The notes below the pieces were generated by a model. That model was not told the DNA's origin. It ran no database searches and saw nothing but the letters and a program-made list of their open reading frames with translations. Both the position numbers and the translations under genes were made by a program. Shown here one piece after another: positions 32,052 through 39,435 of a stretch of DNA of 39,435 nucleotides. The stretch comes from an uncultured Bacteroidales bacterium (GTDB lineage Bacteria; Bacteroidota; Bacteroidia; Bacteroidales; Bacteroidaceae). Every line of letters starts with the position of its first letter. Position 1 is the first letter of the stretch. The DNA is taken from positions 1-39,435 of the forward strand of contig CALZJF010000019.1 in assembly GCA_945787885.1 (NCBI GenBank), read 5' to 3'.

Positions 32052-33806
32052 ATGGAACAAAAGTTATACTATACAGATGAGCGTAATGTTCAGATTGTCA
32101 TTTCGCTTTTGAAAGCTTATGGAATAAGAAAGATTGTGGCATCTCCAGGAACTACCAACATAACCTTCGTTGGCAGTGTCCAGCAAGACCCATGGTTCGA
32201 GATATATTCTTCAGTTGATGAAAGAAGTGCTGCCTATATTGCATGTGGTCTTTCAGCAGAAAGCGGAGAGCCTGTGGTGTTGACTTGTACGGGAGCAACC
32301 GCTTCTAGAAATTATTACTCAGGACTTACAGAGGCATACTATCGCAAACTACCCATTGTAGCACTTACATCACATCAAGGCAATTATCGAATAGGACATC
32401 TGATAGCTCAGAATATTGACCGCAGGAAATTGCCAAATGACATAGTAAAGATTAGTGTAGAGGCACCTATCATCAAGGATGCCAACGATGAGAAGATGTG
32501 TACCATTGAGGTCAACAAGGCTTTGCTTGAACTGAAACATCATGGGGGAGGCCCAGTTCACATCAATCTGTTCACCAACTACAGCAAGAATTTCTCTGTT
32601 AAGGAGCTTCCGCCTGTGAGAGTCATCCATCGATATACCGCATTTGACTCTCTCCCTTCATTTCCTGAAGGAAAGGTTGCCGTTTTTATCGGCTCTCACA
32701 AGAAGTTCACAGAGCAAGAAACAGAGGCAATAGACATGTTCTGCGGCACTCATGATGCAGTGGTTATATGCGACCATACAAGTGGATATAAAGGAAAATA
32801 TCAGGTGCAGGCATCTCTACCTTTCTCACAGACTCAGTATAATTCTCCGAATAGGAAATACGACTTAATTGTCCATATAGGAGAAGTGTCTGGGGATTAT
32901 AGTGGTATAGGTGTCTATGGTACAAGTGTCTGGCGAGTAAATGAAGATGGAGAACTAAGAGACCTATGGGGCAAGCTTACAGATGTCTTTGAGATGCCAG
33001 AATCTCATTTCTTTAATCATTATTCTGAAGAGGATAAGTCTCTTCATTCTAACTATGATGCTTTCATTGATGAGTTAAATCAACTACATTCCGAATTACC
33101 AGAACTGCCATTTGGCAATATTTGGATGGCACAACAGATGTCGAAAATACTACCCGAAGGTTCGGAACTTCACCTTGGTATATTGAACACATTACGTTCA
33201 TGGAATTTCTTTGAGATTCCCAATAGCGTTGATGGTAACAGTAATGTAGGTGGTTTCGGTATTGATGGAGACATTTCCTCCTTGATTGGAGCGTCACTTT
33301 GTAATCCTAACAGAATTTATGTTGGAATATTCGGTGACCTTGCATTTTTCTATGATATGAATGTGGTTGGCAATCGCCATGTCGGCAACAACGTCCGCAT
33401 TATGCTCATAAACAATGGACGTGGAACAGAATTCCGTAACTACAATCACCCTTGCCATGCTTTTGGGGAAAATGCAGACCCATATATGGCAGCAGCAGGT
33501 CACTATGGCAACAAATCCCAAAACCTAGTACGCCATTATGCTGAGGATTTAGGCTATGAGTACATCACAGCAAGTTGCAAGGAAGACTTTAAGGAGGCAG
33601 TGAAGCGATTCCTGACTCCAGAAATGACCGATAAACCTATGCTGTTTGAGGTGTTTACTGACAGCAAAAACGAGAGTGATGCCATAGAATTTGTCAATAA
33701 TTTTAAAGTAGATACTTCTGCCGTTTTAAAAAGCAAAGTGAAGAAGGTTGTCAAGGAAATTATTGGTGATAAAGGGGTTGAAACTATCAGGAAAATAATC
33801 AAATAG
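32052..33806 (+). CDS. MenD-like thiamine diphosphate-dependent enzyme
   Basis: A 584-aa ThDP enzyme. The N-terminal Pyr domain has VASPGTTNITF (30-39) and the cofactor-activating Glu57 in SVDERSAAYIACG. The C-terminal PP domain has FGDLAFFYDMN (Gly428-Asp429) and Asn454-Asn455 in NNGRGTEF, about the 26-residue spacing of the ThDP-metal motif. GDLAFxxDxN and DERSAA resemble MenD, which joins a C4 unit to isochorismate, more than acetolactate synthase. No menaquinone genes surround it. In a sugar locus it may decarboxylate a 2-oxoacid and attach the fragment to a sugar, as YerE does for branched sugars. That role is inferred. The C-terminal ~60 residues are Lys-rich and helical. Confidence 0.8.
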   Translation: MEQKLYYTDERNVQIVISLLKAYGIRKIVASPGTTNITFVGSVQQDPWFEIYSSVDERSAAYIACGLSAESGEPVVLTCTGATASRNYYSGLTEAYYRKLPIVALTSHQGNYRIGHLIAQNIDRRKLPNDIVKISVEAPIIKDANDEKMCTIEVNKALLELKHHGGGPVHINLFTNYSKNFSVKELPPVRVIHRYTAFDSLPSFPEGKVAVFIGSHKKFTEQETEAIDMFCGTHDAVVICDHTSGYKGKYQVQASLPFSQTQYNSPNRKYDLIVHIGEVSGDYSGIGVYGTSVWRVNEDGELRDLWGKLTDVFEMPESHFFNHYSEEDKSLHSNYDAFIDELNQLHSELPELPFGNIWMAQQMSKILPEGSELHLGILNTLRSWNFFEIPNSVDGNSNVGGFGIDGDISSLIGASLCNPNRIYVGIFGDLAFFYDMNVVGNRHVGNNVRIMLINNGRGTEFRNYNHPCHAFGENADPYMAAAGHYGNKSQNLVRHYAEDLGYEYITASCKEDFKEAVKRFLTPEMTDKPMLFEVFTDSKNESDAIEFVNNFKVDTSAVLKSKVKKVVKEIIGDKGVETIRKIIK

Positions 33807-33980
33807 TTATTCTTAACTATTTATTGTCAGAGGTGGAATAAGGAGCATCAACCACCCAGAACTGATTTCTATCCCTCCAATATCTGAAAACACCTCCGTC
33901 GCTTCCATCTCCTTCCGCAACAAGCAGCAAGGCAGGAAGTCATATCGGATGTAAATCAAGATGAAGTAAAAAAGCAGAAA

Positions 33981-34538
33981 ATGATTACGAGAGATATTAT
34001 TATCAATGACATTCTGGTACCTTCCTTAAAGCGGCTGTATCAAGTGGATTACGACAACATACGTTTTGGCGTTTCTGAAAGAAACATCTGTGCACGATTG
34101 GCTCATCACGTGGAGAATATCATGAGAGAATATGATAGCTCGCATGATACCAATTATTTTATTGGATACTTTGCCGATGTAGAATACAACAGAATGGGCA
34201 ACGGAGATTTGAAACAGTATGAAAATAGTGAGAAGCGACCTCAATATATGGTCAGCGACCTACTCATACAAAGCCGAGGATATGAGCGTAATTATTTGGC
34301 TGTAGAGATGAAGCGTAAAGGCAACAGCCGTCATGTAAAAGAAGACAAGGAACGTTTAGCCTCAATGGTTTCTTCATCAAATCATGAAACAGAGACTCGT
34401 TGCGTACATGATACTATTGTTGGAGCATTCATTGAATATGGGACAGAAGGCGTAAAGATTGAATTGTTTGAGAATGTAAATGGAGAAGGAAAAGGATCCG
34501 ACAAGTTGATTCTCTCTATTCAAGAACTAATGTTTTAA
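33981..34538 (+). CDS. PD-(D/E)XK nuclease-like protein, 185 aa
   Basis: The N-terminal half carries RFGVSERNICARLAHHVENIM and a DVEYNR segment. The centre shows the nuclease-fold core SDLLIQSRG..NYLAVEMKRKGN with Asp93, Glu109 and Lys111, the D-ExK pattern. A C-terminal strand set (IVGAFIEYGTEGVKIELFEN) follows. Similar stand-alone proteins of this size occur widely next to unrelated genes; their job is unknown, perhaps defence-related. A 174-bp gap precedes it and the pyruvyl transferase starts 10 bp behind it, so it is part of the transcript. It is not a sugar enzyme. Confidence 0.65.
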   Translation: MITRDIIINDILVPSLKRLYQVDYDNIRFGVSERNICARLAHHVENIMREYDSSHDTNYFIGYFADVEYNRMGNGDLKQYENSEKRPQYMVSDLLIQSRGYERNYLAVEMKRKGNSRHVKEDKERLASMVSSSNHETETRCVHDTIVGAFIEYGTEGVKIELFENVNGEGKGSDKLILSIQELMF

Positions 34539-34548
34539 AAAAATTATA

Positions 34549-35718
34549 ATGAAAATCGGAATACTTACACAACCACTTCATGCGAACTATGGAGGTCTGT
34601 TGCAGAACTATGCTTTGCAGCAGGTGCTCTTGCGAGCAGGACATGAGGTGGAGACCATTGACTGGTTTTCCCCATCCGTCAATTCTTTGCATGAAAGATT
34701 ATATAGAATCAAAAGGTATGTTCTATCTATTCTTAATCCCGAGAAATATCCGAAGCTAAGGTATCAGATTACAGAAGAAGAAAGGAAGGTAATCCAGCGT
34801 AATACCAACCACTTCATTTCAACGTATATCAATCATACCGAAAAGGTGCGCTCCAAAGAAGGGTTCATTGCGAAGGCCAAGGAAGGAAACTACGATATAT
34901 ATGTCGTTGGTAGTGACCAGTGTTGGCGTCCCAGATACAATGCGTTTCTTTCTTCAATGTTCTTAGATTTTGCAAAGGAAGAAAATGCGAAGCGCATTGC
35001 CTATGCTGCCAGTTTTGGTACCGATCAATGGGAATTTACACAAGAAATGACCTCAATATGCGCGCCTCTTGCTCAAAAGTTCGATTTTGTGTCCGTTCGA
35101 GAAGATTCAGGAGTAAAGCTTTGCAAAGAGCACCTTGGAGTAAATGCCGTTCATGTGCTCGACCCTACCTTATTGCTTACGAAAGAAGACTACATCCGTC
35201 TCATAGAAGCAGAAAAGGAACCCAAGGCCCAAGGCACTCTCTTCAACTATATCCTTGATCCGGATGCAGCAAAATCGGCATTTATCAATAAAATAGAAAA
35301 AGAGAAGGGACTTACAACTTTCCAAGTTCTGCCAAAGTGCCAAGAGGAAACCCGAACAAAGCAAGACGTAAAGAATCGCATTGAAGATTGCGTGTTCCCA
35401 GGGGTTACTTCATGGCTTCGAGCCTTCATGGATGCTGAAATGACCATTGTGGATAGTTTCCATGGTATGGTCTTCTCCATCATTTTCAATAAAACTTTTT
35501 GGGTAATAGGGAATGAAAGCAGAGGAATGAGCCGCTTTACATCGCTCTTGAAAGTCTTTCATCTTGAAGAACGTCTTATTGATGCCGAAAATCTTGATAA
35601 GGTCAATTTCAATAAGCTGATAGATTGGGATGCTGTTAATACTTTATTGGAAACCAAGCGGAACGAATGCATATCACTATTGTTGAACGAAATAAAGCGA
35701 TATAATGTCAAAAGTTAG
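34549..35718 (+). CDS. Polysaccharide pyruvyl transferase family protein
   Basis: A 389-aa protein of the pyruvyl-transferase family (PF04230-like). The start is typical (MKIGILTQPLHANYGGLLQNYALQ), followed by VVGSDQCWRPRYN, KRIAYAASFGT, FVSVREDSG, HVLDPTLLL and VDSFHGMVFSIIF. Members place a pyruvate ketal on sugars from phosphoenolpyruvate, giving acidic polysaccharides; some have other roles. The gene overlaps the next one by 14 bp. Confidence 0.9.
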   Translation: MKIGILTQPLHANYGGLLQNYALQQVLLRAGHEVETIDWFSPSVNSLHERLYRIKRYVLSILNPEKYPKLRYQITEEERKVIQRNTNHFISTYINHTEKVRSKEGFIAKAKEGNYDIYVVGSDQCWRPRYNAFLSSMFLDFAKEENAKRIAYAASFGTDQWEFTQEMTSICAPLAQKFDFVSVREDSGVKLCKEHLGVNAVHVLDPTLLLTKEDYIRLIEAEKEPKAQGTLFNYILDPDAAKSAFINKIEKEKGLTTFQVLPKCQEETRTKQDVKNRIEDCVFPGVTSWLRAFMDAEMTIVDSFHGMVFSIIFNKTFWVIGNESRGMSRFTSLLKVFHLEERLIDAENLDKVNFNKLIDWDAVNTLLETKRNECISLLLNEIKRYNVKS

Positions 35719-36640
35719 TATAATAGTACCAGTATATAAAGTAGAACAATACCTTGCACGCTGCATTGACAGTATTTTAGCACAAACTTATAAGGATTGG
35801 GAACTGCTCCTAATTGATGATGGTTCTCCTGATCGAAGTGGCTTTATCTGCGATGAATATGCTACAAAAGATCCTCGTATTCGAGTATTCCATAAAGAAA
35901 ATGGAGGTGTAAGTATGGCTCGTAACTATGCGCTGGATCATCTTTGTGGTGATTATGTTACTTTTGTTGATTCTGACGACTGGATAGACAAAGAATGCCT
36001 GGAGATGTGTGTAAAGGAGTTTAAGGGGAGCGACTTTGATATGCTTCAATTTGGCTATAGAGATATTTCCTACGATGGGAAAGTGTTAAGAGAAAAGACG
36101 CTCGATTCGCAAACCGCAGACTTGAAGACTTATCTAAAATCCTCTTTCCTCGTAACTGTTTGGGGGACGATTTTTCGAACATCAATAATAAAAGGGAATA
36201 ACATTAGATTTGATACAAGTCTTAAATTGGCAGAAGACCAACTGTTCATTATGCAATACATGGTTGTTGCAAATTCTTTCAAATCAGTAAACAATGTGTA
36301 TTACAACTATTTTAATAATAGTGATGGAGCTGTAAAAAATTCCAAATCAGAGGATATGATCAAATCACTCGGTACTCTTGACAATTTTGTAAGAAGATAT
36401 CCCATATTTGAAATTGTTTGTTTTCCTTTATTTGATAATTTTTTGGCTCTTATATTCCTAAATGGAGATATAGGTACTTCAAAGTATAAATCATTGTATA
36501 AAAGATTCTATAAGAATCAGAAACCAAACTATATTTTGAAGAAGTATTCTAAATTGTCGGCCATTTCATATACTTTAGCATACTTTGTCTGTTACTTAGC
36601 ATATCCTCTACGTTATAAATTAATAGGTAAATTCAGATGA
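35705..36640 (+). CDS. Glycosyltransferase family 2
   Basis: A 311-aa GT-A fold enzyme. VSIIVPVYKVEQYLARCIDSI at the N-terminus, IDDGSPD at 37-43 and the metal-binding DSD at 89-91 (FVDSDDW). It adds one sugar of the repeat unit at the inner face of the membrane; donor and acceptor are unknown. A basic C-terminus (CYLAYPLRYKLIGKFR) could touch the membrane. It overlaps the previous gene by 14 bp and the next by 4 bp. Confidence 0.93.
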   Translation: MSKVSIIVPVYKVEQYLARCIDSILAQTYKDWELLLIDDGSPDRSGFICDEYATKDPRIRVFHKENGGVSMARNYALDHLCGDYVTFVDSDDWIDKECLEMCVKEFKGSDFDMLQFGYRDISYDGKVLREKTLDSQTADLKTYLKSSFLVTVWGTIFRTSIIKGNNIRFDTSLKLAEDQLFIMQYMVVANSFKSVNNVYYNYFNNSDGAVKNSKSEDMIKSLGTLDNFVRRYPIFEIVCFPLFDNFLALIFLNGDIGTSKYKSLYKRFYKNQKPNYILKKYSKLSAISYTLAYFVCYLAYPLRYKLIGKFR

Positions 36641-37992
36641 AAGGTTCTACTAGTTACATCATAATTAATTTTATCATAGTTCTTCTGACATATCTTCTTC
36701 AATCGGAAGTCGTTAGTATAGCTTTATTAAGCTTAATACAGATAGTCTATGTATCTCTACATATTTATAGAATGGCTCCAATAAAGTTGTCTATGGGGTT
36801 ATTATTCCTCATCATATTGTTTTTGTTCCATTCAGGTCATAGTATTTTATATCTTCAAGGTGCAAAAATTACTGATTTTTGGAATATGACTTTCTGTACA
36901 AGTTCTGAATATGCAATTGCCCAGATATATACTCAACTTTCCATCCTGTTTATATCCTTAGGATATATGTATATATATGTTGATTATCAAAGATTTACTG
37001 CATTTGGTGTAGGTCAAATTAAGCGTCTTCCTTTTTTATTGTTCTTTGTATTTACTGTTCCCATCTTCGTTATTTCTAAACTGATGCAGATCGATGTGGC
37101 AGAATCAGAGGGTTATCTGGCTACATATGCACTAGCCAACCATCCGTTGTTTCATTATGGTTATGATTTTATAGAGATTTGTCCATCGTTGGCTGCAATT
37201 TTGTGTGTGTTATATAAAGATAAACCAACAGTTCGGTTTACATTAGCCGCTTTCATTATTGTATTTGGTACGTACTCAATGATTTCTGGTCATAGAATTT
37301 CTGCCCTTATTCAGATAATCACATTTGTAATAGTATACTATGGCGCTATTTCAGATATAACAAAGAAGACTATCGTAGTGTTTCTTTTTGCGGGATTGTT
37401 CTATGTGACTTTTTTGCCGATGGTCTCATATTTACGTACATATGGACAGGTTGACATTGAACATCTGACAGAGCTGTTTCAAGATCAAAGGAGTGGTAGC
37501 CAAGAATCAGAAAATTCTTTCTTAGTGGAATTTGGAGGCACTGTTATTTCATTGATATATCCTATGAAATATGCAGGAGAAACGTATAATTACATGTATG
37601 GAGCAACCTATTTACTTGAACCGATAAATATACTTCCTAAAAAACCAGAATTCATTGTTAAAAATGAATTGTATCAACATGCGAAAGTATATGTAGATAA
37701 TCTACCCAATAGGGTTAGACGGGGGTTGGGTGGTTCTGTATTAGGAGAACTATACTCCAACTTTTCTTGGTTTGGTTGTTTGTTTGCTTTTTTGATAGGC
37801 ATATTTCTAAAGTATATAGATATGGCGATTGTCACTATAAAAAGAAACAGGTGCTTGTCTTATTGGACTATAATGCTAATACTATGGATCCCTCATACCA
37901 TAATGTGGATCCGTGGTTATTTTCAAGGCTATATATCTAGTATGATGATTATAGTGTATGTAATTTGGAGATTGTCACTTAGAAGAAAATGA
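36637..37992 (+). CDS. Oligosaccharide repeat-unit polymerase (Wzy-type)
   Basis: A 451-aa membrane protein with about 10-12 hydrophobic helices and a large outer loop (about 265-370) holding RTYGQVDIEHLTELF, NSFLVEFGGTVISLIYPMKY and RRGLGGSVLGELYSNFSW. This layout is typical of Wzy polymerases, which join repeat units on the outer face of the inner membrane. Such proteins have little sequence conservation, so the call relies on topology and on its place beside flippase and transferases. It is among the most AT-rich genes here: I count 16 G/C in the 60 bases 36661-36720. Confidence 0.85.
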   Translation: MKGSTSYIIINFIIVLLTYLLQSEVVSIALLSLIQIVYVSLHIYRMAPIKLSMGLLFLIILFLFHSGHSILYLQGAKITDFWNMTFCTSSEYAIAQIYTQLSILFISLGYMYIYVDYQRFTAFGVGQIKRLPFLLFFVFTVPIFVISKLMQIDVAESEGYLATYALANHPLFHYGYDFIEICPSLAAILCVLYKDKPTVRFTLAAFIIVFGTYSMISGHRISALIQIITFVIVYYGAISDITKKTIVVFLFAGLFYVTFLPMVSYLRTYGQVDIEHLTELFQDQRSGSQESENSFLVEFGGTVISLIYPMKYAGETYNYMYGATYLLEPINILPKKPEFIVKNELYQHAKVYVDNLPNRVRRGLGGSVLGELYSNFSWFGCLFAFLIGIFLKYIDMAIVTIKRNRCLSYWTIMLILWIPHTIMWIRGYFQGYISSMMIIVYVIWRLSLRRK

Positions 37993-39167
37993 TAATGAAA
38001 AAGATATTATTTGTCATCCCAAGCTCCCAAATAGGCGGGGTTACTACATCTTTGCAGAGTATAATAGATAATCTTAATAATGATGATTATGATATTCGAA
38101 TATTTGCAATTACCCACCACCAAGGGTGTGAAATAACTTATAGGAATATACTACTCCCTGAAGATAAGCTACTGTCTTCATATTGGTGTATCTATAAGCG
38201 TGAACCTTACGGAAGAAGGATTCAATTTTTGGGGATGAAAATTCTCAAACAATTAGCTTTGCGATTTGGTTGGCCTCTTGAAGATTGGCTCTTTGTCAGA
38301 GCTATGAAACGATTAGAGTCTAACTTCGATTTCGACACAATCATTGCTTTTTCAGAAGGGGCAACAACTAAATTTGTCTCGTATACTACATATCCAAAGA
38401 AGATAGCGTGGATACATAGCAATTATAATGTATCATTTCCTGATTATAGCTTTGACGAGAGTACAATATATAATAAATTCGACCGTATCGTCAGTGTTAG
38501 TATGTACACTAATGGTTGTTTCATTTCTCGCTATTCCTCATTAGAAAAGAAGTGTGCCGTCATATATAATTTATTAGACGTAAAAAGGATAATACAACTC
38601 TCAAAAGAGGAGATTGATGATAGCATGTTTGCCAACTCGAAAGATAAATTCGTAATCTTATCTGTTGGAAGAGTCTGTCAAGTTAAGCAATATTCTAAAA
38701 TTCCTGAAATCGTTTCTAAGGTGTTAATTGAACATCCCAACATTAAGTGGTATATCATAGGACCATTAGACTCAGATCCAGTAGAGGTTTCACTGCTTAA
38801 AGAAAACATTGAGAAATATAGCGTTAAGGATAATGTGATCCTATTAGGCGGAAAGAAAAATCCATATCCTTATTTTCTGCAAGCAAATCTATTGGTTTCT
38901 ACATCTTTTTCTGAGGCATGCCCAATGATCTTTAACGAAGCAAAAATATTAGGGCTCCCAATTGTTTCTACAGAATTCGGATCTGCTTATGAGTTTATTA
39001 ATGATGGGGTAGATGGAGTTATAACATCTTTAGATAATATGCCCGTAGTGATCTCTAAAATGATAAATGACGTAGAGTTTTATAAACAAATCAAAGAGTC
39101 TATAAGACCAGATTGTATAATGTCAAACAAAGATATTATCAAACAAATATCAAATCTTTTGGAATGA
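37989..39167 (+). CDS. Glycosyltransferase family 4
   Basis: A 392-aa GT-B fold enzyme. N-terminal MKKILFVIPSSQIGGVTTSL, then KFVILSVGRVCQVKQYSKIPE and the nucleotide-sugar site SFSEACPMIFNEAKILGLPI with the E-x7-E pattern of the family. ATG 37989 overlaps the Wzy stop by 4 bp; an in-frame ATG two codons later gives MKKILF, the more usual opening. It ends overlapping the next start by 4 bp. Confidence 0.93.
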   Translation: MIMKKILFVIPSSQIGGVTTSLQSIIDNLNNDDYDIRIFAITHHQGCEITYRNILLPEDKLLSSYWCIYKREPYGRRIQFLGMKILKQLALRFGWPLEDWLFVRAMKRLESNFDFDTIIAFSEGATTKFVSYTTYPKKIAWIHSNYNVSFPDYSFDESTIYNKFDRIVSVSMYTNGCFISRYSSLEKKCAVIYNLLDVKRIIQLSKEEIDDSMFANSKDKFVILSVGRVCQVKQYSKIPEIVSKVLIEHPNIKWYIIGPLDSDPVEVSLLKENIEKYSVKDNVILLGGKKNPYPYFLQANLLVSTSFSEACPMIFNEAKILGLPIVSTEFGSAYEFINDGVDGVITSLDNMPVVISKMINDVEFYKQIKESIRPDCIMSNKDIIKQISNLLE

Positions 39168-39319
39168 CGGAAATAGAAAATATTATTAGAAAAATATTTA
39201 GACTTACCAAATCCGGTACCATAGAATGGTATAGGCGAAAAGGAGTTAAAATGGGAGATAATTTTGATATAATTTCTAGCCAAATTGACTTGTTATGTCC
39301 AAGCATTAGTGTCCAATAA
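39164..39319 (+). pseudogene. Acyltransferase N-terminal fragment cut by a probable insertion
   Basis: A 51-aa frame starting in the GT4 stop (ATGA overlap). EWYRRKGVKMGDNFDIISSQIDLLCPS matches the opening of left-handed beta-helix acetyltransferases, which continue with many hexapeptide turns. Here the frame ends after ISVQ. The break coincides with TTAGTGTCCAATAAAAATTG, which looks like the end of an insertion sequence. The missing ~120-150 residues would lie beyond the inserted DNA, outside the window. In its intact form it would have O-acetylated the polysaccharide. Confidence 0.65.
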
Positions 39320-39435
39320 AAATTGGACGAGTTTTAACTACGATGATTTCTAAACGGGACAGCAGTGGTACGATTTAATAAATAACCTTAATTCCGCAGT
39401 GTTTTTTCTTGTGAGATAATTTACTGTGCGAAGAT
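39304..39435. mobile_element. Possible end of an insertion sequence
   Basis: From about 39304 the sequence changes to a palindrome GTCCAAT-AAAA-ATTGGAC (39311-39328) and then AT-rich DNA without a coding frame up to the window end. Ends of this style (..AGTGTCC..) occur in several insertion sequence families. No transposase is visible because the window stops here, so family and orientation cannot be given. Confidence 0.45.

Noticed and set aside
33807-33980. Possible gene remnant before the PD-(D/E)XK-like gene
   Set aside because: A short open stretch (..INHPELISIPPISENTSVASI..) ends at TAA 33952 but has no start codon or recognisable family; too short to support.

Overview
The window looks like a chromosome segment from the order Bacteroidales, most likely a Prevotella-like organism. 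The reasons are promoters of the TTTG-N20-TAnnTTTG type, C-terminal sorting domains of the type IX secretion system, an UpxY-type antiterminator heading a capsule locus, and split gcvPA/gcvPB glycine decarboxylase genes. No rRNA, tRNA or CRISPR array was seen.

Region 1 (1-11.3 kb): prfA (release factor 1) follows the end of a repeat element. Then come two secreted proteins on the minus strand, a WYL-domain regulator translationally coupled to a lipoprotein, a two-domain 'choice-of-anchor' secreted protein, and an M6-family metalloprotease. Three of the secreted proteins end in type IX sorting-like domains.

Region 2 (11.3-15.7 kb): a truncated Crp/Fnr-type HTH gene, a GH35 beta-galactosidase, and a lipocalin-like lipoprotein gene split by a 191-bp element with terminal inverted repeats. 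A second copy of that element's end lies at bases 1-50. An acidic protein with a C-terminal membrane anchor follows.

Region 3 (15.7-24.2 kb, minus strand): a complete glycine cleavage set, lplA-gcvT-gcvH-gcvPA-gcvPB-lpdA, followed by a beta-propeller lactonase. Lipoate attachment, the H, T, P and L proteins and the shared dihydrolipoyl dehydrogenase are all present.

Region 4 (25.3-39.4 kb, plus strand): a capsular or exopolysaccharide locus. It begins with a tyrosine recombinase, then a 192-bp segment between perfect 22-bp inverted repeats with promoter-like boxes on both strands (a probable phase-variable promoter), then upxY and wecB. Base composition then falls sharply for an AT-rich cassette. 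The cassette holds a HEPN-like protein, a Wzx flippase, an SDR, a MenD-like ThDP enzyme, a PD-(D/E)XK-like protein, a pyruvyl transferase, a GT2, a Wzy-type polymerase, a GT4, and an acyltransferase cut short at what looks like an insertion sequence end.

The intergenic DNA is rich in repeats: three matching arrays of 22-bp units, a 42-bp AT-rich tandem array, a family of short repeats bounded by AAGTAGGT, and two dispersed-repeat insertions kept in frame inside wecB.
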